The position numbers and the translations under genes are program-made. This document shows positions 20,725-28,598 of a DNA stretch of 61,645 bases, in pieces; positions within the stretch are counted from its first letter, which is position 1; each line of letters begins with the position of its first letter. The DNA comes from Bryobacteraceae bacterium (GTDB lineage: Bacteria; Acidobacteriota; Terriglobia; Bryobacterales; Bryobacteraceae): contig JAIEPW010000089.1 of assembly GCA_019748195.1 (NCBI GenBank), forward strand, positions 1-61,645, in the 5' to 3' direction. The notes beneath the pieces were generated by a model. The model did not search any database, was not told the origin of the DNA, and saw nothing but the letters and a program-made list of their open reading frames with translations.

Positions 20725-21998
20725 GGCTGTCCTTTTGCGTTTGCTTTGGTCTGGCCCAACCAGCGGGCGATGTGCGCGGCCACTTCCTCGCCCGCGTCTT
20801 CCTGGATGAAGTGTCCCGCGCCGGGGATCAGAATGAGCGGCGCGACGTCGCGGAAGTAAGAACGCAGCACCGGCTCACCTGCCAGCGTAATGGCGTCCTC
20901 CGCGCCCCAGATCAGCAGCGCCGGGATATCGAGCGCCTTGATGATCTCGATCGCCACGCGATTGTCGTACGCACCGGGGTGATCCAGACGCACCGGCACA
21001 AGCCGGGGGAATACGAGCGCCGCGGCCTGGTGTTGCTTATCGGGGTACGGCGCCTGATAGGCCGCCAATTCGGTATCCGTTGCCGGCTTGCGGAGCGAGT
21101 TCTTCATCAGTTGCGGGATGTCCAGCATGTCGACGCGCTGCGAGAACGAGCGCCACTTGTAGAACGCCGGACTCGCCCCCTTGCCGTCGGGGATGCCGGT
21201 GTTCATGGCGACAACCCTGCCGAAGCGTTCCGGACGCTGCGAAAGCACGCGCAACCCAAGCAGCCCGCCCCAATCCTGGCAAACCAGCGTGATGTTCTTC
21301 AGGTCCAGGGCGTCCACGAACTTCCGCAGCCAGCGGGCGTGCGATCTGTATGTATACGCGTTGGCGGCCGCGGGCTTGTCGGAGCGGCCGAAGCCGACCA
21401 GATCCGGCACGATCACGCGTCCCGAACGGGCGAGCGGCGGGATCATTCGCCGGTACAGATATCCCCATGTCGGCTCTCCGTGCAGCATCAGAATCGGATC
21501 GCCTTCACCCGCTTCCACGTAGGCGATGCGGAGCCCTTCCACCTCGACGTACTTCGGCTCGTAGTGGAAGTCGGGGAGGGTCTCAAAGCGGCTATCGGGA
21601 GTCCGCAACACGGAGCCTTCCGGCCAACCGGGGCGGAGGCCCGCGAACTGGGCGACCTTCGCCACGTCGGCGGGATTCAATCCTTCCGCAATTTCGGCAA
21701 CCCACAGGCTGAAATCGAGCAGATCGGCCGTGATCTCGTGTTCGGGAGGGCGCGGCTCGAACCGGTCCCAATGGCCGAAGACCTTGGCCATCGAAGGGCG
21801 TCCGCGGCCCAGGTCGGCGAGCTCCAGGGCGTAAAGGTGGTCGTGCGCGGATTCCCAGTAGACGCGGCCGGCGCGCATGCCGCAGGCCTTTTCGATGGAC
21901 TCCGCCACTCGCGGCCGGACGTCCAGCTCCTGCTCCCAGAGCAGCGGATCGGGGCGAAGATACGCCAGGCGCTCGGGCGGCGGGGTGAGAAATTTCAT
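20721..21998 (-). CDS. haloalkane dehalogenase-like alpha/beta hydrolase with N-terminal extension
   Basis: A 425-residue protein. Residues ~150-415 form an alpha/beta hydrolase of the haloalkane dehalogenase group: LMLHGEPTWGYLYRRMIPPL (oxyanion region about 173-176), nucleophile Asp about 242 in VCQDWGG with the halide-contacting Trp next to it, and base His in GAGHFIQED. Residues 1-130 are an extra region, not part of the dehalogenase fold, with KVFGHWDRFEPRPP and GLNPADVAKVAQFAG, which I do not recognise. It overlaps its neighbours by 4 nt on both sides. It could be an epoxide hydrolase or a general hydrolase with the same fold. Confidence 0.8.
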   Translation of the reverse strand: MKFLTPPPERLAYLRPDPLLWEQELDVRPRVAESIEKACGMRAGRVYWESAHDHLYALELADLGRGRPSMAKVFGHWDRFEPRPPEHEITADLLDFSLWVAEIAEGLNPADVAKVAQFAGLRPGWPEGSVLRTPDSRFETLPDFHYEPKYVEVEGLRIAYVEAGEGDPILMLHGEPTWGYLYRRMIPPLARSGRVIVPDLVGFGRSDKPAAANAYTYRSHARWLRKFVDALDLKNITLVCQDWGGLLGLRVLSQRPERFGRVVAMNTGIPDGKGASPAFYKWRSFSQRVDMLDIPQLMKNSLRKPATDTELAAYQAPYPDKQHQAAALVFPRLVPVRLDHPGAYDNRVAIEIIKALDIPALLIWGAEDAITLAGEPVLRSYFRDVAPLILIPGAGHFIQEDAGEEVAAHIARWLGQTKANAKGQP

Positions 21999-22912
21999 TT
22001 GCGCCCCCTTCCGAGAACGCGGCCGAGGAAGGGCAGGATCTCCTTCACCAGGTCGGGTCCGCGGTCGTCCTGCAGGAAGTGCCGGGCGCGATCAAACTCG
22101 ACGGGTCCTTCCGCGTGAGGCAGCAACTCCTTGAAGCGGTGCGCGAACTCGATGGGGAATACCTCATCGCCGGGCGCCCACAACAGCAGCACCGGTGTGT
22201 TCTGCAACTCCGGCAGCCGCCGCTCGAGGGCGGTCATGTCCGCCCATCCGCGATCGCCTTCCTGCATCGGAATCGTGCGCGGCCAGGTGAGCACGACGCT
22301 GTCGGAATCCGGCTCGTCGAATACATGGTGGTAAGCGCGCGCTTCTTCCGCGGACATCCCGCGCGCCGTCGTGACAGACGGCCCATGGTGCGATAGCACC
22401 TTAATCCGCTTCATGAAGAACGGCCCGATCAGCGGGGCGTGCCACGTGGTCCAGGGCTTGGGCGATGCGTGAAACTTGCTCACCAGGCCGGTGAAGCACC
22501 AGGTATTCATGATCACCAGCGAGCCCAGGCGTTCGATGCGCTGCAGCGCGGCCCCGATGCCCTGCGGGCCGCCCCAATCCTGGCAGACAACGGTGAACCC
22601 GCGTAGATCCAACTGATCGAGGAGGCTCACCAGGTCGGCGATATGATGCGCCAGGGTCAGGGCGGAGTCGTCGCGCGGATGATCGGAGTAGCCGGCGCCG
22701 ATCCAGTCCGGGGCGATCGCGCGGTAGCCGGCGGCGCTCAGGGGTTGGATGAAGTCGCGGTAAAGAAAGCCCCACGTCGGATTGCCGGAAAGCAGCAGCA
22801 CGGGGGGGCCCGCGGGCGGACCTTCATCGATGTAGGACATCCGCCGTCCGTTTACGACGGCCGAATGTTGCTCCCAGGGAAACAGCGGTTGCAGCCAGGC
22901 TGGCTTGGTCAT
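21995..22912 (-). CDS. haloalkane dehalogenase-like alpha/beta hydrolase
   Basis: A 305-residue single-domain hydrolase of the haloalkane dehalogenase family. The oxyanion region is SGNPTWGFLYRDFI (Asn about 44), the nucleophile Asp about 112 in VCQDWGGPQG with the adjacent Trp, the cap region follows, and the base His is in ARHFLQDD. The D-W pair is the family hallmark. The Asn after SG (rather than HGNP) and the long cap suggest a substrate other than simple haloalkanes. Sequence divergence from the second copy (next gene) is large, so they are not a recent duplication. Confidence 0.82.
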   Translation of the reverse strand: MTKPAWLQPLFPWEQHSAVVNGRRMSYIDEGPPAGPPVLLLSGNPTWGFLYRDFIQPLSAAGYRAIAPDWIGAGYSDHPRDDSALTLAHHIADLVSLLDQLDLRGFTVVCQDWGGPQGIGAALQRIERLGSLVIMNTWCFTGLVSKFHASPKPWTTWHAPLIGPFFMKRIKVLSHHGPSVTTARGMSAEEARAYHHVFDEPDSDSVVLTWPRTIPMQEGDRGWADMTALERRLPELQNTPVLLLWAPGDEVFPIEFAHRFKELLPHAEGPVEFDRARHFLQDDRGPDLVKEILPFLGRVLGRGRK

Positions 22913-22913
22913 G

Positions 22914-23282
22914 TCAATCCCTCGGGTCGATCGCGTAAAGAACCGTGCGCTCCAGGCCGGCTTCGCGGAAGACGCCGATCTCCTTCACTTCGGGCAGCGT
23001 GACCACGTGGGCGAACACCAACCGGGACGGATACTCCACCAGCGCGATCGCGTCCCAGTCCTCGCCGCCGGCGAGCTTTTCCGCGCACCGGCCAAGGAAC
23101 AGGAAGCGGCCGCCATGCGCGTTCAGGATCTTTTCGAAAGCCCGCGCATACTTGCCGTACTCCTTCGATCCCCCGCCGCGCTTGAACTTCAGCAGGTTCA
23201 GCATCACCACGCGTCCGGTGTTGGGCGAGCCGCGGAGAGCCGCCAGCATCGCGGGGGAAGGATGCAGGTGATCGGCGCTCAT
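22914..23282 (-). CDS. DUF1330 family protein
   Basis: A 122-residue ferredoxin-like dimeric alpha/beta-barrel protein of unknown function. VVMLNLLKFK near the N-terminus and DWDAIALVEYPSRLVFAHVVTLPE are typical DUF1330 strands and helices. The start at 23282 overlaps the MaoC stop by 4 nt (ATGA), and the gene ends 1 nt before the next start, so all five genes are one transcript. Related proteins bind small hydrophobic molecules or act as monooxygenase-like folds, but no catalytic residues are evident. Confidence 0.8.
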   Translation of the reverse strand: MSADHLHPSPAMLAALRGSPNTGRVVMLNLLKFKRGGGSKEYGKYARAFEKILNAHGGRFLFLGRCAEKLAGGEDWDAIALVEYPSRLVFAHVVTLPEVKEIGVFREAGLERTVLYAIDPRD

Positions 23283-23749
23283 TTGGGTGATCCCTCGTAG
23301 TAGCGGGAGACGGTTTCGGCCACGCAAGCGGGTTTTTGGTGGCCCTCGATCTCGATGGTGATCTGCCAGTTCGCCTGGTACCCCCCGCTGACTTCAGCGA
23401 CTTCGAGCAATTTCATGCGCGGGCGGATGCGCGCGCCGGCCGGCACCGGGCTCATGAAGCGGACTTTGTTCAGGCCGTAGTTGACGCTCAGGTGGAAGGG
23501 CTGTTGGATCTTGAACGTGTCCCAGCTCAGCCGCGGAATCAGGGACAGCGTGAGAAACCCGTGGGCGATCGGCCCGCCGAAGGGAGACTCGCGGCGCGCG
23601 CGCTCCACGTCCACATGGATCCACTGATGATCGCCCGTGGCGTCCGCGAACTGTTGGATCCGCTGCTGGCTGATCTCGAACCAATCTCCCACCGCCACTT
23701 CCTGGCCGGCGAGCGTTTTCAACTCCTGAATGTCGGCGACTTCGCGCAT
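23279..23749 (-). CDS. MaoC-like (R)-enoyl-CoA hydratase / dehydratase
   Basis: A 156-residue hotdog-fold protein. The hydratase signature is present: FADATGDHQWIHVDVERA (Asp and His of the catalytic pair) and SPFGGPIAHGFLTLSLIPRL. The start at 23749 was chosen because the preceding 100 codons in the same frame are low-complexity Ala/Ser. CACAAT lies 10 nt before it, so the transcript may start almost at the ATG. It opens the operon with DUF1330, two dehalogenase-like hydrolases and an SDR. It probably hydrates an enoyl-CoA or enoyl-ester intermediate. Confidence 0.88.
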   Translation of the reverse strand: MREVADIQELKTLAGQEVAVGDWFEISQQRIQQFADATGDHQWIHVDVERARRESPFGGPIAHGFLTLSLIPRLSWDTFKIQQPFHLSVNYGLNKVRFMSPVPAGARIRPRMKLLEVAEVSGGYQANWQITIEIEGHQKPACVAETVSRYYEGSPK

Positions 23750-23759
23750 AGCGCCCGCT

Positions 23760-23765
23760 ATTGTG
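23760..23765 (-). promoter_or_regulatory. -10-like CACAAT upstream of the MaoC operon
   Basis: On the minus strand CACAAT is followed by 10 nt and the MaoC start codon. That would place transcription start within a few bases of the ATG. No clear -35 is visible. One of several such sites here. Confidence 0.35.
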
Positions 23766-23857
23766 TCATGAGCGGCGGCGTCTTCGGAGAGCTGTCTAGC
23801 AGGGCTGAACGGCGCGGTTACCGCGGTGGCCCCGGGGTGATGCCCGCCGGCTGGAGC

Positions 23858-23863
23858 TATAAT
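23858..23863 (+). promoter_or_regulatory. -10 box TATAAT for the TPR-like exported protein
   Basis: A perfect TATAAT lies 19 nt before the GTG start at 23883, inside the inverted repeat CTGGA-N8-TCCAG (23851-23868). GGAGG at 23870-23874 serves as the ribosome binding site, so the leader would be only ~13 nt. Confidence 0.5.
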
Positions 23864-23882
23864 TCCAGCGGAGGATTTTCCC

Positions 23883-24797
23883 GTGAGAATCGCAGCCGCA
23901 CTGATGCTTGCACTGCTGCCCTTATGCGGAGCCGACGAACTGGAAACCGCATACAACAACCTGAAAGCGGCGGAGGCGAAAAAGGACGCCGCGGATGTGG
24001 TGAAGTGGGCCGCGGAAACGTCAAGGCTGGCCCGCGAGGCGGCCGCCAAGCCGGAGCCTGCCTCCGAGGCGGAGAAGAGTAGCTGGAAGTCGCGCGTCGA
24101 CTGGGCGAAGCAGGTGGATACCTATTCCGAGTACGCGCTGTACGCGCTTGCGCTGCAGCCCGTGGGCGCGGGCAATATCGCGTTATTGGTGGAGGCATTG
24201 GAAAAGCAGAATCCGCGCAGCCAGTACCTGAACCAGCTCGCCGCCCCATACCTGATGGCGCTGAATCAGAGTAACCGCGCGGCGGATATTGTTCCCGCGG
24301 CGCAGCGCCGCCTGGAGCATGATCCGGAGAATGAAGATCTGCTGCTGGTGCTGGCGGACGGTTACCTTTCCTCCAAGCAACCGGACAAGGCTTTGGCGAT
24401 GGCTCAGAAGCTCACCGCGGTGATGGAGGCAAAAGCGAGGCCGGAAGCGGTCCCGGCCGATGTCTGGGAGAAGAAGAAGGCCGGCGCGTTGGGGCGCGGC
24501 TACTGGATTGCGGGCATCGTGTACGCGGATCAGAAGAAACACGCCGAAGCGGACAAGGTCTTGCGGGCAGCGCTTCCCTATCTCGCCAACGACGCCGCGA
24601 TGATGGGTCCGGCGGCTTTTTACCTGGGGATCGCCAACTACGAGATGGGGAAGGCATCCAAGAACCGGGCCAAGCTGGCCGACGCGTTGAAGTTCTCCGA
24701 ACAATCGGGCGCCATCGCCGGACCTTATCAGGCGGCGGCGCAGAAGAACGCGAAGTCGATCCGGGCGGAGCTGCCGCCGGCCTCAAAGGCGCGGTAG
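23883..24797 (+). CDS. exported TPR-like protein, unknown function
   Basis: A 304-residue product with a signal peptide (MRIAAALMLALLPLCGADE) and helical hairpins consistent with tetratricopeptide-like repeats, the clearest being NEDLLLVLADGYLSSKQPDKALAMAQKL and the stretch WIAGIVYADQKKHAEADKVLRAALPYL. The start is GTG with GGAGG eight nt before it. TPR proteins usually assemble protein complexes; no partner is obvious. It lies 62 nt upstream of the CpaE-like ATPase and may be co-transcribed. Confidence 0.7.
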   Translation: MRIAAALMLALLPLCGADELETAYNNLKAAEAKKDAADVVKWAAETSRLAREAAAKPEPASEAEKSSWKSRVDWAKQVDTYSEYALYALALQPVGAGNIALLVEALEKQNPRSQYLNQLAAPYLMALNQSNRAADIVPAAQRRLEHDPENEDLLLVLADGYLSSKQPDKALAMAQKLTAVMEAKARPEAVPADVWEKKKAGALGRGYWIAGIVYADQKKHAEADKVLRAALPYLANDAAMMGPAAFYLGIANYEMGKASKNRAKLADALKFSEQSGAIAGPYQAAAQKNAKSIRAELPPASKAR

Positions 24798-24859
24798 TCC
24801 CCGCTCAAGTTTTGGCAACTGTCGGCCGATACTGCGCGTGGGAGCGCTACGCGGCCCCA

Positions 24860-26017
24860 ATGCTCACGGTAATCCTGCTTACTAACGACGCGACTGCCGC
24901 GGAAATGATCGGCCACATGGCCGAACAGCTCGGTTCGTTGAACATCGCGATGCTGGGGTATCCGATGCCCGAAGCCGAGGAGGTTGTCCGAGCCATCCGC
25001 TGCACGGACCCGCACGTGATCCTGGTGGATGCTTCGGATTGGAGCGCGATCGCTTCGCTGGCGGCGCGGATCGCCAGGGAGCAGAACGTGGGAGTTCGGA
25101 TTGCGTTTGCGTCAACCTGGACCGCTTTGGACCGGGGCCGCGCCGAAGACGCCGGGTTTCACGCGATTCTCACGGCGCCGTTCACTGCCGGTGAGCTGGA
25201 AGCCACCGTGTACGCCGCGCTGCGCGACGCCACGCCCGCCGTCTTTGGCAACCTGTTCGCCTTCCTGCCGGCGAAAGCGGGCGGCGGCTGTTCCACCGTG
25301 GCCCTGAACGTCGCCGGCGCGCTGGCGCGGCAGGGCGAGAGCAAAGTCCTGATGATCGACGCTGACCGCCGCTCCGGTGTCATCGGAACGCTGCTGAACC
25401 TCGATCACCAGACCGGCGTTGCCGGCGCGCTGGAGCAAGCCTCGTCACTCACGCCGCTGAAATGGAACGAGTTCTACGCCAAAGCCGCGGGCATGGATCT
25501 TCTGCTCGCCGATCCGGCCAAGCCCGGCCGCGTACCCACCTGGGCCGACTATTACCTGCTGCTGAGGTTCGTCGAACCGCGATACACGTTCGTTGTCGCC
25601 GACTTGCCCGAGGTCGTGAACCCGGCCACCTCGGAAGTGGTCCGCTCCGCGCAATCCGTCTTTGTTGTTTGCACGCCCGAAGTGCTTTCGCTCCGCCTCG
25701 CCGCGCAGCGCTGCGCGGAGCTGGAAACGTGCGGGCTGCCGCCCGGCCGCGTTCACATCCTTGTCAACCGCTGGGAGAAGCAGGTTCCGATCGCGGACAT
25801 CGAGGCAACGCTGGCGCGCCCCGTGTACGCAACACTCCCGAATGATTACGCAGGGATCCGCAGGGCGGTTTTGAACTCGAGCCTCGTCGATCCGTCCAGC
25901 CGCTTTCAGGAAGGTTGCGTGGCGCTGGCGCGGAAGCTCGCCCGGACTCCCGAAGCTCCCCCCTCAGCCGGGAAGCTGCACCTGCTGCGACGGCTGAGCC
26001 GCATCGCCAGTTACTAA
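24860..26017 (+). CDS. CpaE/TadZ-like ATPase (receiver-like plus MinD-like)
   Basis: A 385-residue protein with an N-terminal pseudo-receiver domain (about 1-120, HVILVDASDWSAI) and a ParA/MinD-type ATPase. The P-loop is AKAGGGCSTVALN: the signature Lys is kept, but the P-loop Lys is replaced by Cys, as CpaE/TadZ proteins often replace it with Thr. VLMIDADRRSGVI and FVVADLPEV follow. In known systems TadZ localises Tad pili or other polar machines. No tad/cpa genes are nearby, so the role is open. The ATG at 24860 was chosen over an earlier frame start because the 16 codons before it lack conservation. The gene ends in a 4-nt convergent overlap. Confidence 0.75.
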   Translation: MLTVILLTNDATAAEMIGHMAEQLGSLNIAMLGYPMPEAEEVVRAIRCTDPHVILVDASDWSAIASLAARIAREQNVGVRIAFASTWTALDRGRAEDAGFHAILTAPFTAGELEATVYAALRDATPAVFGNLFAFLPAKAGGGCSTVALNVAGALARQGESKVLMIDADRRSGVIGTLLNLDHQTGVAGALEQASSLTPLKWNEFYAKAAGMDLLLADPAKPGRVPTWADYYLLLRFVEPRYTFVVADLPEVVNPATSEVVRSAQSVFVVCTPEVLSLRLAAQRCAELETCGLPPGRVHILVNRWEKQVPIADIEATLARPVYATLPNDYAGIRRAVLNSSLVDPSSRFQEGCVALARKLARTPEAPPSAGKLHLLRRLSRIASY

Positions 26018-28443
26018 CCGGCCCGGCGCGGCATCACCCGCACATTCTCGTACCTGCCGGTTTCCCGCTCCCAGCGCTGGCCGTCCTTCACCTGATACAT
26101 ACTGCGATCCGCCGCCGCCAGCAACTCCTCCGCGTTTTGCCCGTCCGCCGGGAAGAAGGCTACGCCGAAACTGGCATCCAGCACCGGCTGGTGACACATA
26201 CCCTGTCCGATTGTGATCACCATGTCGCGCAACTGATCCAATCGGCCGTTCACGTTGGCCCGCGTCATGCCGTAGAACACCAGCACGAACTCATCGCCGC
26301 CCATGCGCGCGACGTAATCGTAGTCGCGGCAGCAATCGCGGAGGCCCTCGCCGAGGGCCCGCAGCACGTCGTTCCCCGTCAGGTGCCCGAAGCGGTCGTT
26401 CACCTGCTTGAAGCCATCCAGGTCGCACACTACAACCGCAAGCTGTGTTTCCAGGCAGCGGCTGAGCGCCAGTTCGCGCTCCAGGTGCCGGAACAGTGAC
26501 TGTGCGTTGGGCAGCCCCGTCAGATAGTCGGTCGTGGAGGAATTCTCGGCCACCTTGAACTTCAGGCCGTTTTCGATCGCGGGTCCCAGCTTGGGCGCAA
26601 TGGCGTTCAGCACGCGAAGGTGCTCGGTGGAGAAGGCCTCCGGCAGCCGCCCGTAGAGCGTCAGGGCTCCGCGGAAGCTGTCCGTGCCCGCCAGTGGGAC
26701 CGAGATCGCGGACGCAAAAACGCTGGACCGGAGAGCCGGGCTTTGCAACCCGAATTCCAGCGAAGGATCGCCGTTCAGGATCGGCTTGCCGGCCGCGGCC
26801 ACCCAACCGGACAGTCCCTTGCCCATTGGGGATTGGATCGACGCGCACAGCGAAAGGTGATCGCCGCATACGTGCTGCGGAACCAGAACATCGCCGCGCT
26901 GAATATACAGGGCCATCGTGTCGAACGGCACCAGCGACTTCAGCCCGCTCTCCAGTGCGGAGCAGGTGTCATGCAAGTCCAGCGAGGCGCCCAGCCGCTG
27001 CGTCAGGTCGAACAGGGATTGCGCTTCCTGGCGGGCGGCGTTGATCGTCATCAGGAAGCGGCCGGTGGATTCGAAACCGTTGGCGGGCATCGAGCCACGC
27101 TCAACCCGCACCTGGCCGAGCCCGCGCCCGGTTCCGTTTTGCGGCTGCGACGTTCGGATGATCTCCTCCCAGTCCTGGTAATTGCGGCGAACCAGGTCCA
27201 CGAGCTGCGGGTCGAAGGCGACGCCGGAAAGCGAGGAAACATGATCGATGGCGCGGTCAATCGGCATCGCCGCGCGATACGGGCGATCCGAGGTCAATGC
27301 GTCGATTGTATCCGCGACGGCGAGAATCCTGGCGCCGGCGGGGATATCCGCTCCCTTACGGCCCTCCGGGTATCCCGATCCGTCCCAGCGTTCGTGATGG
27401 AAGCGGACGATAGGCACCACCGGATAGGGGAACTGGACATGTTCCAGAATGTCGGCGCCGACTCCGGGGTGAATCTTGATCTTGTCGTACTCTTCCGGAG
27501 TCAGCCGGCCCGGCTTGGAGCGGATGTGCTCCGGAACCGCCAGCTTGCCGATGTCGTAGAGCAGCGCCGCCGCGCGCAGGGCTTCCCGTGCTTCATCCTG
27601 CAGCCGCAACGCCTTGCCGAGTTCCTCGCAGTACACCTGAACGCGACGCACCGGATTGGGCGCGCCGTCCCGCGCTTCAATAGCCAGCGACAACGCTTCG
27701 ATGGTCCGCAGATGCAGGTTGCCCACCTGATCGGAGTGCCGCCGCTCCCGGGAGAGGCGCTCCACGTACAAGCGATAGGAACAGTAGATGCCGTAGGTCA
27801 GCGGAAGGATCAGCAGCGTCTTCGCCCAGGTGAGCGGCGGCGCCGGCCAGCGGAACGCCGCGGCCAGCGCGGCCGCCACCAGATAGTACGGATACGACCA
27901 GAAGTGGCACGCATGCAGCGCCTTGCGGCGCCCATCCTTATCGGTGATCGCGTAGATCAGCGCCAGCGGAAGGTGATTCGCGAACAGGCACGCGGTCGCC
28001 GCCAGCACCAGGCGCACCGGCACTTCCACCTTCATCTCCGTAAGGACCGGCGCGGTGTATACCAGTTGGCTCACCAGAATCGCCGTGCCGGTGCTCAACA
28101 GCGCCGACAGGAGCTGAACGGTATCGGAGTCGTCGCCATGCAGCTTGCGCAGGGTGCGGTGGCTGGGCAGAACGGATTGAATCAGAATTACCGATCCGCA
28201 GATTTGCAAGCATTCCCGCAGCGTCAGCTCATTCAGCGCAACCACCACGAACACGAAGCCCATGGACAGGCTGTGCCCGGCAATCGGGCTCGGAAGGCGC
28301 AGCGCGAACGCCAGCCAGGCAAACGCCGCGTAGCAGAGATACTGGAGCGGATCGTCCAGTTCCCAGTCACCCCGCTGAGTGCTCAATGCCGTCCCGGTAA
28401 GAACGAGGACGCTGACGAGATGAAGTACCACGCGCAGGGGCAT
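26014..28443 (-). CDS. membrane-anchored HD-GYP / GAF / GGDEF cyclic-di-GMP protein
   Basis: An 809-residue c-di-GMP signalling protein. Residues ~5-225 form about six to eight membrane helices, then an HD-GYP domain (~240-400), a GAF domain (~470-620) and a GGDEF domain (~640-800). GGDEF is intact (RMGGDEF, about 715-719) and has the RxxD inhibitory site RDYD five residues before it, so it is probably an active diguanylate cyclase. The HD-GYP part keeps HHERWDGSGYPEG but has YD (about 296-297) where HD is expected, and the first His ligand of the family (GHSxRV) reads NPVRRV. It is thus probably not a phosphodiesterase. HD-GYP before GGDEF is a less common order. Confidence 0.88.
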   Translation of the reverse strand: MPLRVVLHLVSVLVLTGTALSTQRGDWELDDPLQYLCYAAFAWLAFALRLPSPIAGHSLSMGFVFVVVALNELTLRECLQICGSVILIQSVLPSHRTLRKLHGDDSDTVQLLSALLSTGTAILVSQLVYTAPVLTEMKVEVPVRLVLAATACLFANHLPLALIYAITDKDGRRKALHACHFWSYPYYLVAAALAAAFRWPAPPLTWAKTLLILPLTYGIYCSYRLYVERLSRERRHSDQVGNLHLRTIEALSLAIEARDGAPNPVRRVQVYCEELGKALRLQDEAREALRAAALLYDIGKLAVPEHIRSKPGRLTPEEYDKIKIHPGVGADILEHVQFPYPVVPIVRFHHERWDGSGYPEGRKGADIPAGARILAVADTIDALTSDRPYRAAMPIDRAIDHVSSLSGVAFDPQLVDLVRRNYQDWEEIIRTSQPQNGTGRGLGQVRVERGSMPANGFESTGRFLMTINAARQEAQSLFDLTQRLGASLDLHDTCSALESGLKSLVPFDTMALYIQRGDVLVPQHVCGDHLSLCASIQSPMGKGLSGWVAAAGKPILNGDPSLEFGLQSPALRSSVFASAISVPLAGTDSFRGALTLYGRLPEAFSTEHLRVLNAIAPKLGPAIENGLKFKVAENSSTTDYLTGLPNAQSLFRHLERELALSRCLETQLAVVVCDLDGFKQVNDRFGHLTGNDVLRALGEGLRDCCRDYDYVARMGGDEFVLVFYGMTRANVNGRLDQLRDMVITIGQGMCHQPVLDASFGVAFFPADGQNAEELLAAADRSMYQVKDGQRWERETGRYENVRVMPRRAG

Positions 28444-28598
28444 AGGTCTTGGCGGAGGCTTATGCAGGCGCGTTGCCGCAGTTCAAGTGATTGATTCTAA
28501 AGCAGGATTTTCGTCACCGGCGACAAACTGTCACAGCGTCTCCGGGCCGCCGTGCGCCAATCTGTCGCAGCACTGCCTGCAGCCAGGTACCAGAAGGG

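Noticed and set aside
26620-28494. 624-codon plus-strand frame across the HD-GYP gene
   Set aside because: Antisense shadow with Arg/Gln/His excess and no recognisable domains.
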